In this document: positions 8,466 through 17,648 of the stretch, in pieces
Layout of the letters: each line of letters begins with the position of its first letter
Numbering within the stretch: the stretch's first letter is position 1
Assembly: GCA_020632925.1 (NCBI GenBank)
Contig: JACKER010000008.1
Coordinates: 583,323 to 647,322 of the forward strand
Direction: 5' to 3'
DNA: 64,000 nucleotides
From: Alphaproteobacteria bacterium
GTDB lineage: Bacteria > Myxococcota_A > UBA796 > GCA-2862545
Notes under the pieces: generated by a model
Told to the model about the DNA's origin: nothing
What the model saw: the letters and a program-made list of their open reading frames with translations, nothing else
Databases searched by the model: none
Translations under genes and position numbers: made by a program

Positions 8466-9809
8466 TTGAGCACGAGTCGGCGCCAGTTCCTGCGAGGAGT
8501 CGGCGGAGCGATGCTCCCCCTCCCCTTCCTCGCCTCCCTGCAGGCGAGGGCTGCCGCTCAGCCCACCGGGCCGTATCCACTGGTCATCATGCGGACGGGC
8601 AACGGTGTCGCCCAGTCGAACCCGGGGATCGCCGGCGAGAACGTCGAGCCCGACTACTACTGGCCCAGCCGCGACGGCTACCAGACCATCCTGGGGTTGC
8701 GGGCGGACGAGGAGCGCTCGACGTCGATCCTGTGGCACCACGCCGAGCACCTCCTCTTCGTGAAGGGGGTCTACTCCGCCTTCCCGACGAAGGCCGAGCT
8801 GCACGCCTCGGGCGGCAACCAGCTGCTCACCGCCCGCGAGCCGGGGTACCCGACGCACACGATCATGACGTACGCGACGGGCGAGAGCGTGGACAACTTC
8901 ATCGCCCGCAAGCAGCCCGAGGTGAACGGCGGCGAGCCGCTCACGCTGTACACGGGGCGCCGCGCGGGGATGGGCGAGGAGATCCTGTCGTACCGGGGGC
9001 CGGGCGACCTCCGCGCCGCCGAGGACGATCCCTGGTCGGTGTACCGCCGGCTCACGGGGACGGGGGCGTCTCCGGAGCTGCGGCGCTCGGTCAACGACCT
9101 GGTGCTCGACCAGCTGAACGCGCTGATGAACGGGGGCAAGCTCTCCGAGGACGACCGCCTGCGCCTCGAGCAGCACACCGACAGCGTCCGCGACTTCGAG
9201 GTGCTCTGCGACCGCCTGACGAGCGAGCAGGAGATGACCCTCGAGCAGATGTCGGGCTTCGGGCGGCTCGACGACAACCGGATCGCGTGCGCCAAGCTCC
9301 ACTGCGACGTGCTCGCGCTGGCCATCGCCTGTGACCTGGCCCGCGTGGTGACCCTCCAGATCGGTGACCGCACCGACCTCACGTCGTACACGGTCAACGG
9401 CGAGAAGTACCGTCCGTTCCACAGCATCTCGCACCGCGAGCAGGTCGGCGACAACGAGAAGCACCGCGAGATCGACAAGCTCCACCTCGAGGTCTTCGAC
9501 TACCTCCTCGACGTGCTGACCGAGCGCGACGTCCTCAACCGGACCGTCGCCTGCTTCGTGTCGGAGCTCGGCGATGGCGTGACCCACTCGTACCGCAACC
9601 TCCCCTGGATCGTGGCGGGCATCGGCGACGGGACCCTGCGCTCGGGCCAGAAGATCACGCTCGAGACGCCGCAGACGAACAACAAGTTCCTCAACACGTT
9701 GATCGCTGCGACGGGCGTGCGCAACGCGGACGGCTCGCCGGTGGACGACTTCGGCGACCCGACGCTCGAGCGCGGGCTGATCGGCGAGATCGTCAAGAAC
9801 GCGCCGTAG
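8466..9809 (+). CDS. DUF1552 domain protein, Tat-exported
   Basis: A 447-residue protein of the DUF1552 family (related to DUF1501/sulfatase-like secreted proteins) with a twin-arginine leader STSRRQFLRGVGGAM and a hydrophobic stretch after it. Family members are nearly always next to a DUF1592 partner, here divergently transcribed across 83 bp rather than in one operon. The role is unknown; a periplasmic metabolic or redox complex has been guessed from context. The TTG start has a good GAGGG site 4 bp upstream. Its 3' end overlaps trmH by 17 bp, tail to tail. Confidence 0.85.
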   Translation: MSTSRRQFLRGVGGAMLPLPFLASLQARAAAQPTGPYPLVIMRTGNGVAQSNPGIAGENVEPDYYWPSRDGYQTILGLRADEERSTSILWHHAEHLLFVKGVYSAFPTKAELHASGGNQLLTAREPGYPTHTIMTYATGESVDNFIARKQPEVNGGEPLTLYTGRRAGMGEEILSYRGPGDLRAAEDDPWSVYRRLTGTGASPELRRSVNDLVLDQLNALMNGGKLSEDDRLRLEQHTDSVRDFEVLCDRLTSEQEMTLEQMSGFGRLDDNRIACAKLHCDVLALAIACDLARVVTLQIGDRTDLTSYTVNGEKYRPFHSISHREQVGDNEKHREIDKLHLEVFDYLLDVLTERDVLNRTVACFVSELGDGVTHSYRNLPWIVAGIGDGTLRSGQKITLETPQTNNKFLNTLIAATGVRNADGSPVDDFGDPTLERGLIGEIVKNAP

Positions 9810-10401
9810 TCCTCCGCCGGGCCTCCTCCCGGGCGACCCACCGGTCCAGCACGTCCCGGCGCTCCTCGCCACCCAGCAGGGCCTCCGGTCCGAGCGCTCG
9901 CGCGGCCATCGACACGGGGCGGAGCGCCAGGGCCGCCGCGACGGACACGTTGAGCGACTGAGCCATGCCGTGCATCGGCAGGTGGACCACACCGTCGGCG
10001 GCGTCGCGGGCCTCGGGCGAGACGCCGAGCAGCTCCGCGCCGAACCAGAGGCAGACGGGCCGGTCCACGGGCACCTCCTCCGGGGGCACCGAGCGACCGG
10101 GCACGAGGTCCGCGACCCAGATGGCGACGCCGTCCGCGCGCAGGGCGGCGATGGCCTCGGCAGAGTCCTCGTGGTGGTGCAGCTCGAGCCAACGCTCCGT
10201 CCCGCGGGCGGGGCCCGGCGACACGCGCAGCTTGCGGGTGCCCACCAGGTGGACGTGGTGCAGCCCCAGCGCGTCGCAGGTGCGCAGGATGGCCGAGACG
10301 TTGTGGCGGTGGTAGACGGCCTCGACCGCGCAGCGGACCCGCTGCAGGCGCTGGTCGAGCACGTCGCTCATCCGCTGCAGCCGCCGCTCGTTCGTCATCA
10401 T
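9793..10401 (-). CDS. trmH: TrmH-type tRNA/rRNA 2'-O-ribose methyltransferase (SPOUT)
   Basis: A 202-residue SpoU-family methyltransferase. The three motifs are present: motif 1 RHNVSAILRTCDALGLHHVH with the catalytic-type Asn/Arg, motif 2 LWFGAELLGVSPEA, and motif 3 LPMHGMAQSLNVSVAAALAL, which forms the deep trefoil knot and binds S-adenosylmethionine. Motif 1 and the length match TrmH (tRNA Gm18) better than RlmB. The start ATG at 10399-10401 has GAGGGG upstream; a second ATG follows directly. It diverges from yhbY with only 14 bp between the start codons. Confidence 0.85.
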   Translation of the reverse strand: MMTNERRLQRMSDVLDQRLQRVRCAVEAVYHRHNVSAILRTCDALGLHHVHLVGTRKLRVSPGPARGTERWLELHHHEDSAEAIAALRADGVAIWVADLVPGRSVPPEEVPVDRPVCLWFGAELLGVSPEARDAADGVVHLPMHGMAQSLNVSVAAALALRPVSMAARALGPEALLGGEERRDVLDRWVAREEARRRTTARS

Positions 10402-10402
10402 C

Positions 10403-10413
10403 GGGAGCCCCTC
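10403..10413. promoter_or_regulatory. Shared bidirectional ribosome-binding site
   Basis: The sequence GGGAGCCCCTC reads as a Shine-Dalgarno (GGGAG) for yhbY on the plus strand and as GAGGGG for trmH on the minus strand. One short element therefore serves two divergent starts, and each promoter must lie inside the other gene. Confidence 0.5.
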
Positions 10414-10415
10414 AC

Positions 10416-10715
10416 ATGGCGCTGACGCCACGCCAGGCACGGTATCTGAGCTCGCTCGCTCACGCCCTCGACCCGGTCGTCCGCGTCGGGCAGAACGGCG
10501 TGACCGACGCGGTCGTCGACAAGACCGACAAGGAGCTCGAGAACCACGAGCTGATCAAGGTCAAGATCGACGCGGACCGCGAAGGTGTGAAGGCCGCGGC
10601 CGACGCGCTGACCAGCGGGACGCACGGCCATCTGGTCCAGATCATCGGGAAGATCGCGATCCTGTACCGCCGGCGGAGCAAGAAGCCGACGATCCGCCTC
10701 CCGGCGGCGGATTGA
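10416..10715 (+). CDS. yhbY: YhbY/CRM-domain ribosome assembly RNA-binding protein
   Basis: A 99-residue single CRM (CRS1-YhbY) domain protein. The start LTPRQARYLSSLAHALDPVV and the loop VRVGQNGVTDAVV correspond to the conserved alpha-helix and GxxG-type loop (here GQNG) that contacts RNA. YhbY associates with the pre-50S particle. The length matches E. coli YhbY (97). GGGAG stands 8 bp before the ATG. It overlaps the exonuclease at its 3' end by 74 bp, tail to tail. Confidence 0.88.
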   Translation: MALTPRQARYLSSLAHALDPVVRVGQNGVTDAVVDKTDKELENHELIKVKIDADREGVKAAADALTSGTHGHLVQIIGKIAILYRRRSKKPTIRLPAAD

Positions 10716-11229
10716 CCAACGCGCGGTAGACGAAGGCAGCGTTCCGCGCGTCGTCCAGCGCCCGGTGCGCGGTGCCCTCGAACGTGCCCCCCAGACGCTC
10801 CACCGCCGTGCGCAGGCCTCCTCGCCCGCGACTGCGCGCGTAGCGGCGCTTGAGGTTGAGCGCACGCCAGCGGGGCGTCGGCAGGCCCGCGCGCAGACAC
10901 TCACGGCGGAGCTGGCGGTCGTCCCAAGCGCCCCAGCCCACGAGCAGCACGTCGCGCTCGTCCCCCAACCACGCCAGGAACGCCTCGTGGACCGCGGCGA
11001 ACGGCTTCGCCCCGTCCACGTCGGCCTGCGTGAGCCCCGTCAGCTCCGTGCAACGCGCGGAGAGCACCGGGTGCCGGCGCGGGCGGACCAGCGCGCGGAA
11101 GGTCCGGTCGCCGTCTGGCGCGAGCCACACCGCCCCGATCTCGATGATCTCGGTCTCGTTGCGCTGGTCGGCCCAAAGCGCGGGGTCCCGCTCGTCCCAG
11201 CAGGTCCCCTCGAGGTCGACGACGACGAC
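10642..11229 (-). CDS. DEDDh 3'-5' exonuclease (RNase T/KapD-like), no canonical start
   Basis: The frame encodes an exonuclease of the DnaQ/RNase T fold. Motif I VVVVDLEGTCW holds the first Asp/Glu pair, motif II lies around VLLVGWGAWDDRQ, and motif III HRALDDARN has the His/Asp of the DEDDh type. The earliest ATG/GTG/TTG in frame is GTG 11128-11130, which would delete motif I and the metal ligands. Coding sequence clearly extends to at least 11229, but upstream codons in this frame include no ordinary start. An unusual start, a sequence error or a recent loss of the start are all possible. It follows the ccmI stop by about 17 bp. Confidence 0.7.
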   Translation of the reverse strand, partial: VVVVDLEGTCWDERDPALWADQRNETEIIEIGAVWLAPDGDRTFRALVRPRRHPVLSARCTELTGLTQADVDGAKPFAAVHEAFLAWLGDERDVLLVGWGAWDDRQLRRECLRAGLPTPRWRALNLKRRYARSRGRGGLRTAVERLGGTFEGTAHRALDDARNAAFVYRALVNPPPGGGSSASCSAGGTGSRSSR

Positions 11230-11246
11230 CCTCGGAGGGCCGTGCG

Positions 11247-13001
11247 CTACTTGAGCACCAGCGACAGCCCGCTGCTGCCCTTGGACACGCCGGTCGCGAG
11301 CGCCTCGGGCTCACCTGCCTTCGTCATCGCGTTGCCGTCCGCGTCGAGCCGCACGCTCACGTTGAAGGTGCCGGGCACCGGGCGCGCCATGCCCATCTGG
11401 ACGATGTCGGCCTCGGTGATCTCGAACTGCAGCGGGAAGGTCGCGCTCATGAGCTTCTTGGCGGCGATCGGCGGACCGCCGGCCGGGTCGCGGACCGAGA
11501 GGAACACCATCTTCCCGGCGGCCTCGGCAGCCCGCGCGGGGTCCAACGTCGCCGTCCCCGACGCGAGCACCGCCCCACCACCGCCCGACGGGGGAGCGAC
11601 CGGCGCCAGCAGCGGGTTGCCGGCCGGCGCGGGTGGCGGACCGCCCGCGGGAGCCACGCTCGTGGCACCGTCGAGGGTCAGCGTCACCACGAGGCCGTCC
11701 GTCCCGCGCGAGACGCCGGTCACCAGCGCCGAAGGGGTCCCCGGCTCCTTGGTCATCGCGTTGCCGTCGAGATCGACGCGCACCTTGAGGTCCATCACGG
11801 CCGGCACGTCGCCCGAGCCGGGCATCGCGCGGATGTCCGCCGTCGTCAGGTCGAACGGCATCGGGAAGGACAGCGGGCCCTGCACCACGTCCGCGGCCAC
11901 GGGCGGACCGGGTCGACCGGGGGTCGCGAGCGACAGGAACAGTGTCTCCGTGCCCTTGAGCGTCGCCTGGGCAGCCGGATCGATGACCACGGTGCCCTTG
12001 GCCAGCACGTCGCCGCCAGCGCCCGGCATCGGCGGGGGCGGGCCACCGGCGGCCTGGGTGCGCGCCTCGTTGAGCGCGGCTCGGAGCTGCGGGCTGTTCG
12101 GGTCGAGCTCGACCGCCTTCTCGAGGGCCGCCGCCGCCTGCTCGAACTGCTGGGTCTCGAGGAGGATGAGGCCCTTGTAGGCCGTGGCCTTGGGGTGGTT
12201 CGGGTCGTCCGCGAGCACGCCCTCGAGGTCCACCAGCGCCTTGTCCATCATGCCCATCATCGCGGTGAGCAGGGCACGCTGCGTGCGGGCGTCGAGGTTC
12301 TTCGAGTCGACCTTGAGCGCCATGTCGTTGTACTGCAGGGCCTTCTCGGGCACGCCGTGCGACAGGTAGAGCTGGGTCAGCTCGACGAGCACGCCCGCGT
12401 CGTTCGGGTTCGCGGCCAGCGCGGCGTTCAGCTGCTCCTCGCGCGCCTTGAACTGCGGCGTCTGCGTGGGATCCTGCTGCTGCTGCTGCTGCATCGCGTC
12501 TTCGCCAGGCAGCGAGCCCGTCATCGACCCGCCGCCCCGATCGCGGCTGTTGTCCTGCGCGAACGTCCACAGGACCCAGCCCAGCGCGACGGCGCCGAGG
12601 GCGTAGAGGGCACCCTTCCACTCGGGGGCGAGCCCGGCGGGGGCAGGTGGAGGGGCAGCGGCAGCCGGAGCGGCAGCCGGAGCGGGAGCGGGAGCGGGAG
12701 CGGGAGCGTCGCCGCCGACGGTGCCGGTCTCCAGGGCCTCGATGGCGCGAGCGCCACGGGCGAGCAGGCGCTCACGCTCCGCGGCGTACTCCGCGGGGTC
12801 CATCTTCGCCTGATCGAGCTCGAGGTTCTTCAGCGCCTCGACGACCTCGTCCCGCGTGGACTGGAGGTCGTTGCGACGACGCTCGGCCTCCACCTGCGCC
12901 GACGACGAGCTGCCCTGTCGCGACAGCGTGAGCGCGGCGCCCACGGCGCCCATGACGAAGACCGCGAGCGGCGGCCCCCAGTCCCCCCAGTCGATGTCCA
13001 C
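11247..13001 (-). CDS. ccmI: CcmI-like TPR protein of cytochrome c maturation, duplicated C-terminal domain
   Basis: This 584-residue membrane protein would bind apocytochromes and hand them to the CcmF-H heme lyase. Features in order: a membrane helix (about 9-27), a coiled segment as in CcmI (about 38-85), an Ala/Pro linker, a second helix (about 128-148), a Gln6 run, a TPR domain (about 185-320), and then two copies of the CcmI/CcmH C-terminal beta domain (about 335-440 and 465-580). Each copy has F-L-S-L/V near the start and a DG/ADGNAMTK block near the end. Standard CcmI has one copy. The GTG start lies 2 bp after the ccmH stop. Confidence 0.8.
   Translation of the reverse strand: MDIDWGDWGPPLAVFVMGAVGAALTLSRQGSSSSAQVEAERRRNDLQSTRDEVVEALKNLELDQAKMDPAEYAAERERLLARGARAIEALETGTVGGDAPAPAPAPAPAAAPAAAAPPPAPAGLAPEWKGALYALGAVALGWVLWTFAQDNSRDRGGGSMTGSLPGEDAMQQQQQQDPTQTPQFKAREEQLNAALAANPNDAGVLVELTQLYLSHGVPEKALQYNDMALKVDSKNLDARTQRALLTAMMGMMDKALVDLEGVLADDPNHPKATAYKGLILLETQQFEQAAAALEKAVELDPNSPQLRAALNEARTQAAGGPPPPMPGAGGDVLAKGTVVIDPAAQATLKGTETLFLSLATPGRPGPPVAADVVQGPLSFPMPFDLTTADIRAMPGSGDVPAVMDLKVRVDLDGNAMTKEPGTPSALVTGVSRGTDGLVVTLTLDGATSVAPAGGPPPAPAGNPLLAPVAPPSGGGGAVLASGTATLDPARAAEAAGKMVFLSVRDPAGGPPIAAKKLMSATFPLQFEITEADIVQMGMARPVPGTFNVSVRLDADGNAMTKAGEPEALATGVSKGSSGLSLVLK
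12474..12491 (-). repeat. (CTG)6 triplet run, poly-Gln in CcmI
   Basis: Six CTG triplets on the plus strand encode six glutamines in the CcmI-like protein, just after its second membrane helix. Confidence 0.7.
12684..12707 (-). repeat. (GGGAGC)4 hexamer run, Ala-Pro linker in CcmI
   Basis: Four perfect GGGAGC copies on the plus strand encode alternating Ala-Pro in the linker before the second membrane helix of the CcmI-like protein. Imperfect copies extend it towards 12660. Confidence 0.65.
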
Positions 13002-13003
13002 GG

Positions 13004-13531
13004 TCAGTCCTCCAGCTCGGCGAGCAGCCGCTGCTCGTAGCGGTCCTTCGGGGCGTGGCCCTGATCGGACGGCAACGGCACCTCGTCCGGCTCCTTGCGC
13101 CAGACCATCATCGTGTACGCGGCCCACGCGAGCCCGCCGCCCAGCACCAGGCCGGGACCCACGTAGATCAGCATGTTCCGGCGGTCCGCGGGCGGCGCCA
13201 ACAGCAGCCACTCGCCGTACCGCTCGATGAAGAAGGCCTTGATGTCGGCCTCGGTGTACCCCGCGGCCACGAGCACCTTGATGCGCCGCTGCATGTTGAC
13301 GGCGGCGGGGCTCGTGGAGTCCGCGACGGACAGGCCCTGGCAGACGGGGCACCGGAGCTGCTGGCCGATGTGCTGCGCCAGCGCGGCGACCTCCTCGGGA
13401 GGCGGCGGCTCGCCCGCAGCGATGCCGGGGATGACGCTGAGGTCCTCGCCCGCCTCGATCGCGCCGAACTCTCCGCCGGCAGGAGGGGTCTGTGCGAGGG
13501 CCAGGCCCAACAGGGCGACGACGATGGGCAT
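13004..13531 (-). CDS. ccmH: Cytochrome c maturation protein CcmH
   Basis: A 175-residue protein that reduces or handles apocytochrome cysteines in the CcmF-H-I heme lyase. A cleavable leader (about 1-15) is followed by the redox motif LRCPVCQGLSVADS and by the C-terminal membrane helix YVGPGLVLGGGLAWAAY. The catalytic CxxC is intact. The ATG overlaps the ccmG stop by one base as TGATG. No CcmH-type TPR extension is fused here; that function is in the separate ccmI gene downstream. Confidence 0.92.
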   Translation of the reverse strand: MPIVVALLGLALAQTPPAGGEFGAIEAGEDLSVIPGIAAGEPPPPEEVAALAQHIGQQLRCPVCQGLSVADSTSPAAVNMQRRIKVLVAAGYTEADIKAFFIERYGEWLLLAPPADRRNMLIYVGPGLVLGGGLAWAAYTMMVWRKEPDEVPLPSDQGHAPKDRYEQRLLAELED

Positions 13532-14061
13532 CACTGGCGGATCCGGGCGAGCAGGGGCTGCAGCGTCTGCGGGTAGAGGGCTTGCGCCTCCTTGTGCACG
13601 ATCGTGCCCTGCTTGTCGATGAAGAAGCTCTCGGGGACCCCGGTCACGCCGAAGTCGATGGCGATCGCACCCGTGGGGTCGACGAGGTGCGGGTACGCCT
13701 GACCCTTCTGCGCGAGGTAGCGCCGGACGGCCTCGGGCTCGTCGCTGTAGATCACCCCGAGGAAGACCACGTCGGGGTACGCCTTGGCGGCCTGGAGCAG
13801 GAGCGGGTGCTCGTACTTGCAGGGCCCGCACCAGGTCGACCAGAAGTTGAGCACGACGGGCTTGCCCTTCAGCTCCTCCATCGACCAGTGCTTGCCGTCG
13901 AGATCCACGAGATCGAACCGCGGCGCAGGCGTGCCCGTCCGCACGTCGGGGACGGCGTGCGGGTCGTTGCCGAAGCCCGTCGCCAGGAAGTACAGCAACG
14001 GCAGCACGACCACCAGACCCGCGAGCAGGTAGCGGACGTTGACCGCTCCGCGACGGGTCAC
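13531..14061 (-). CDS. ccmG: CcmG/DsbE thioredoxin-like thiol:disulfide oxidoreductase
   Basis: A 176-residue, membrane-anchored periplasmic thioredoxin. The N-terminal anchor is about residues 10-28 (YLLAGLVVVLPLLYFLATG). The active site WSTWCGPCKYEHP has the WCxxC of CcmG/ResA, and the cis-proline loop reads GVTGVPESF. It would keep apocytochrome CxxCH cysteines reduced for heme ligation. The GTG start overlaps the ccmF stop by four bases (GTGA). Confidence 0.92.
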   Translation of the reverse strand: MTRRGAVNVRYLLAGLVVVLPLLYFLATGFGNDPHAVPDVRTGTPAPRFDLVDLDGKHWSMEELKGKPVVLNFWSTWCGPCKYEHPLLLQAAKAYPDVVFLGVIYSDEPEAVRRYLAQKGQAYPHLVDPTGAIAIDFGVTGVPESFFIDKQGTIVHKEAQALYPQTLQPLLARIRQ

Positions 14062-16109
14062 TTCGCGCCCCCGGGCTGCACGCCCGCCGGGACCTGTGCC
14101 TGCGCGCCGCCCTGCTTCTGACGCGAGCGCTGCGGCCAGAGCGCCAGCGCCGAGCCGAGCGCGATGATCGGCGCGCTCCACCACAGCCACATCTGGTACG
14201 GCTCGTGGATCAGGCGCACGACGACCGTGGCGTTGGCCTCCTTCGAGACCTCGATCAGCGAGAAGTACAGGTCGTACGTCGGGGTGGAGTACACCTCGGG
14301 CGTCACGATGGGCTCGCGCTGGGTCGGGTAATAGCGCATCTTCGGGCCGAAGCGGCCGACGGCCTTCCCACCCTTCGTCACGTCGAAGTTGGCGACGACC
14401 GACTGCCGCATCGGCTCCGTCACGAGCTCGCTGCCGGCGTACGTCACGGTGAAGCCCGCGAAGTCCTCCACGGACTGCCCGATGTTCAGCGTGTAGTCGC
14501 GCTCCAGGCGGTACCCCTTGGAGAGCGCGAGCGAGAAGACGGCGAACAGGACCCCGTAGTGGGCCACCTGACCGCCGATCCGGCGCCGGCTCCGCTCGAA
14601 CACCTTGAGCGCCGCGGAGACCGGGCTCTCCTTGCGGGCACCCACGCGCTGCATCACGGGCTCGATGAACTCGTACAGGTTGCACCACAGCGCGAAGCCG
14701 ATGGTGAACAGGGTGAGCACGGTGTACGGCTTGTCGAAGCCGAGCGCGTACGACCAACCCGCGAAGAGCGCGCCGACGACCGCGGCGGGCGCGATGCGGC
14801 GGGAGAAGGCGCCGGGCTCGGTGCGGCCCCAGGGGAGCGCCGGACCCACACCCATCATGAACACGATGCCGAGGCCGAGGGGCAGCGCCCACTTGTCGAA
14901 GTACGGGCCGCCGACGCTGACCTTGCGCTCCTGCATCGCCTCGGTGATCAGCGGGTAGAGCGTGCCGAGCAGGACGGTGAACGTGAACACCGCGAACAGC
15001 AGGTTCTGCACCAGGATCGAGAACTCGCGGGTCAGCAGGCCGCCGCCCGTCCGGTCGGAGCGTCCGCCGAGCTCGCCGTCCACGGACCGCGCGGTCTCGT
15101 CGAGCAGGTGCGAGCGCATCGCCAGCAGCACCACCGAGTAGACCAGGCTGATCCCGATGAACACCAGGAAGACCGGCCCGATCGCCGACTGCGTGAAGCT
15201 GTGGACGCTGTTGAACACGCCGGAGCGCGTCATGAACGTGCCGAGCAGCGTCAACAGGAAGGTCGTCATGCCGAGGACCAGCGTCCAGTCCCGCATCCGG
15301 CCGCGGCGCTGGAGCACCATCGCGCTGTGCAGGAAGGCCGTCCCCGTGAGCCACGGGTGGAAGCTCGCGTTCTCGACGGGGTCCCACGCCCAGGCGCCGC
15401 CCCAGCCGAGCACCTCGTACGACCACCAGCCGCCGAGCATGATGCCGAAGGTCAGGAAGGTCCACGGCACCAGCATCAGCCGGCGCACGGGCACCATCCA
15501 GCCCGCGTCCAGCCGGCCCGCCAGCAGCGCCGCGCACACCAGCGAGAACGGCACGCTCATCCCGACGTACCCGAGGTAGAGCGTCGGCGGGTGCACGATC
15601 ATCAGCCAGTGGTTCTGCAACAGCGGGTTCGGACCAGGCCCGTCGGGCGGCACCATCGCGACCGGCGCGAACGGGTTGGCGATACCGCCCACCAGCAGCG
15701 CGAAGAAGATGCTGATGCCCATGAGCACGTGGAGCGCCCACGGGGCGTACTCCTTGTGCTTCTCGCCGAGCGTCCACACCGTCAGCGCGACGTACCCGCC
15801 GAGGATACCGCCCCAGAACAGGATCGAGCCGTTGAGGCTGGACCACAGGCTCGGGATGGCGATCCACCACGGCGTCGCGAGGGAGCCGACCTCGGTCACG
15901 TACTCGACCGAGAAGTCCTTCACGAGCAGCGCGTAGATCATCAGCAGGTTCGCCGAGATCATCGACGCCGAGAACGCGTACGCGGCGTTCCGGGTGACGA
16001 GCCACGCGCGACGGTCCTTGCGCATGGCGGCGACCGCCCCGCCGAAGAAGCCGGTGGTGGCGAAGAAGAGGGAGCCGAGCACCAGCCCGCGGCCGAGCAT
16101 CGAGATCAT
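14058..16109 (-). CDS. ccmF: Cytochrome c heme lyase subunit CcmF
   Basis: A 683-residue polytopic membrane protein with about 15 helices. It accepts heme from holo-CcmE and attaches it to apocytochrome. The tryptophan-rich periplasmic WWD domain is seen as EVLGWGGAWAWDPVENASF, and conserved histidines are placed around it (NHWLMIVHPPTLYLGY, HPWLTG). The length matches CcmF (about 650). It lies 5 bp downstream of ccmE. I see no frameshift or fusion. Confidence 0.95.
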   Translation of the reverse strand: MISMLGRGLVLGSLFFATTGFFGGAVAAMRKDRRAWLVTRNAAYAFSASMISANLLMIYALLVKDFSVEYVTEVGSLATPWWIAIPSLWSSLNGSILFWGGILGGYVALTVWTLGEKHKEYAPWALHVLMGISIFFALLVGGIANPFAPVAMVPPDGPGPNPLLQNHWLMIVHPPTLYLGYVGMSVPFSLVCAALLAGRLDAGWMVPVRRLMLVPWTFLTFGIMLGGWWSYEVLGWGGAWAWDPVENASFHPWLTGTAFLHSAMVLQRRGRMRDWTLVLGMTTFLLTLLGTFMTRSGVFNSVHSFTQSAIGPVFLVFIGISLVYSVVLLAMRSHLLDETARSVDGELGGRSDRTGGGLLTREFSILVQNLLFAVFTFTVLLGTLYPLITEAMQERKVSVGGPYFDKWALPLGLGIVFMMGVGPALPWGRTEPGAFSRRIAPAAVVGALFAGWSYALGFDKPYTVLTLFTIGFALWCNLYEFIEPVMQRVGARKESPVSAALKVFERSRRRIGGQVAHYGVLFAVFSLALSKGYRLERDYTLNIGQSVEDFAGFTVTYAGSELVTEPMRQSVVANFDVTKGGKAVGRFGPKMRYYPTQREPIVTPEVYSTPTYDLYFSLIEVSKEANATVVVRLIHEPYQMWLWWSAPIIALGSALALWPQRSRQKQGGAQAQVPAGVQPGGAK

Positions 16110-16114
16110 GAGGT

Positions 16115-16570
16115 TCAGGACCCCTGGAGCGTCTGCGGCAGGTTCTTGTACACGTCGGCGGGGCTCTCACCCTCACCCGGCGGCTGGTACTCGGAGCCGT
16201 GGCTGACCATCACCTTGTCCGAGTGGAAGACGCCATCGGCGCCGAGGCGCCCCTCGACGACGACACCGATGCCCTCACGGAACATCTGCGGCGGGTTGCC
16301 CTCGTTGCGGACCTTCACCGTCGTCTTGTTGTCGGTGATGTCGAAGGTGACGAGGTGGGCGTCCTGGTCCCAGGTGTACGTCCCGGCGACCACCATCCCG
16401 CCGAGGCGCACCGTGGCGTCCTTGGCGTTGGAGGCGGCCGCGAGCTCGGTCGGCGACCAGTAGTAGGTCACGTTGCGCCCGATGTCGGACATGCCGATGA
16501 AGCCGAGCGCGGAGAGCGCCACGACCACGGCCACGACGCCGAACAACCGCTTCTTCATCGCGTCGGTCAT
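16115..16570 (-). CDS. ccmE: Heme chaperone CcmE
   Basis: A 151-residue periplasmic chaperone with one N-terminal membrane anchor (about 8-25). The covalent heme site is the VSHGSEYQPP segment, where His and the downstream Tyr match the HxxxY of classical CcmE, so the His form rather than the Cys variant is present. The beta-barrel OB-fold is represented by VRLGGMVVAGTY and VVVEGRL. GGAGG lies 4 bp before the ATG. The ATG overlaps the small ccmD stop by four bases. Confidence 0.93.
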   Translation of the reverse strand: MTDAMKKRLFGVVAVVVALSALGFIGMSDIGRNVTYYWSPTELAAASNAKDATVRLGGMVVAGTYTWDQDAHLVTFDITDNKTTVKVRNEGNPPQMFREGIGVVVEGRLGADGVFHSDKVMVSHGSEYQPPGEGESPADVYKNLPQTLQGS

Positions 16571-16679
16571 GCTTCCTCCCTCGAGCGGAGCCACAGGCTC
16601 GCCGCATACCCCACCACGAACACCCACGTGATCACGTAGGACGCGATCACGTACTCCCAGCCACCCTGGACGACGCCGT

Positions 16680-16683
<4 letters not shown>
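16567..16683 (-). CDS. ccmD: CcmD-like small membrane protein
   Basis: A 38-residue peptide with one membrane helix (VIASYVITWVFVVGYAASLW) and a basic C-terminus LRSREEA, typical of CcmD, which helps release holo-CcmE from CcmABC. The aromatic WEYV before the helix is also typical. It overlaps both neighbours by four bases (ATGA with ccmC and ccmE), which strongly supports it as a real gene in spite of its size. Confidence 0.85.
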
Positions 16684-17498
<815 letters not shown>

Positions 17499-17622
17499 CG
17501 GTGTCCCGGCGCGACGGTCCCCTTCAGTATCGTCGACCCCACCCCGCGTGGGACCCGCTCATGGAAGTCTAATGCAAGGCGCGTTCCAGCCGTAACGAAC
17601 GGAGGAACGTGCACGGGCGCCC

Positions 17623-17648
17623 GATGTGCGGCACCGATGTCGCACATC
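17623..17648 (-). terminator. Hairpin just after ccmB
   Basis: GATGTGCG and CGCACATC form a perfect 8-bp stem with a 10-base loop, touching the ccmB stop codon. No U-run follows, so it could be a weak terminator, an RNA-stability element or an attenuator between ccmAB and ccmC onward. Confidence 0.4.
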
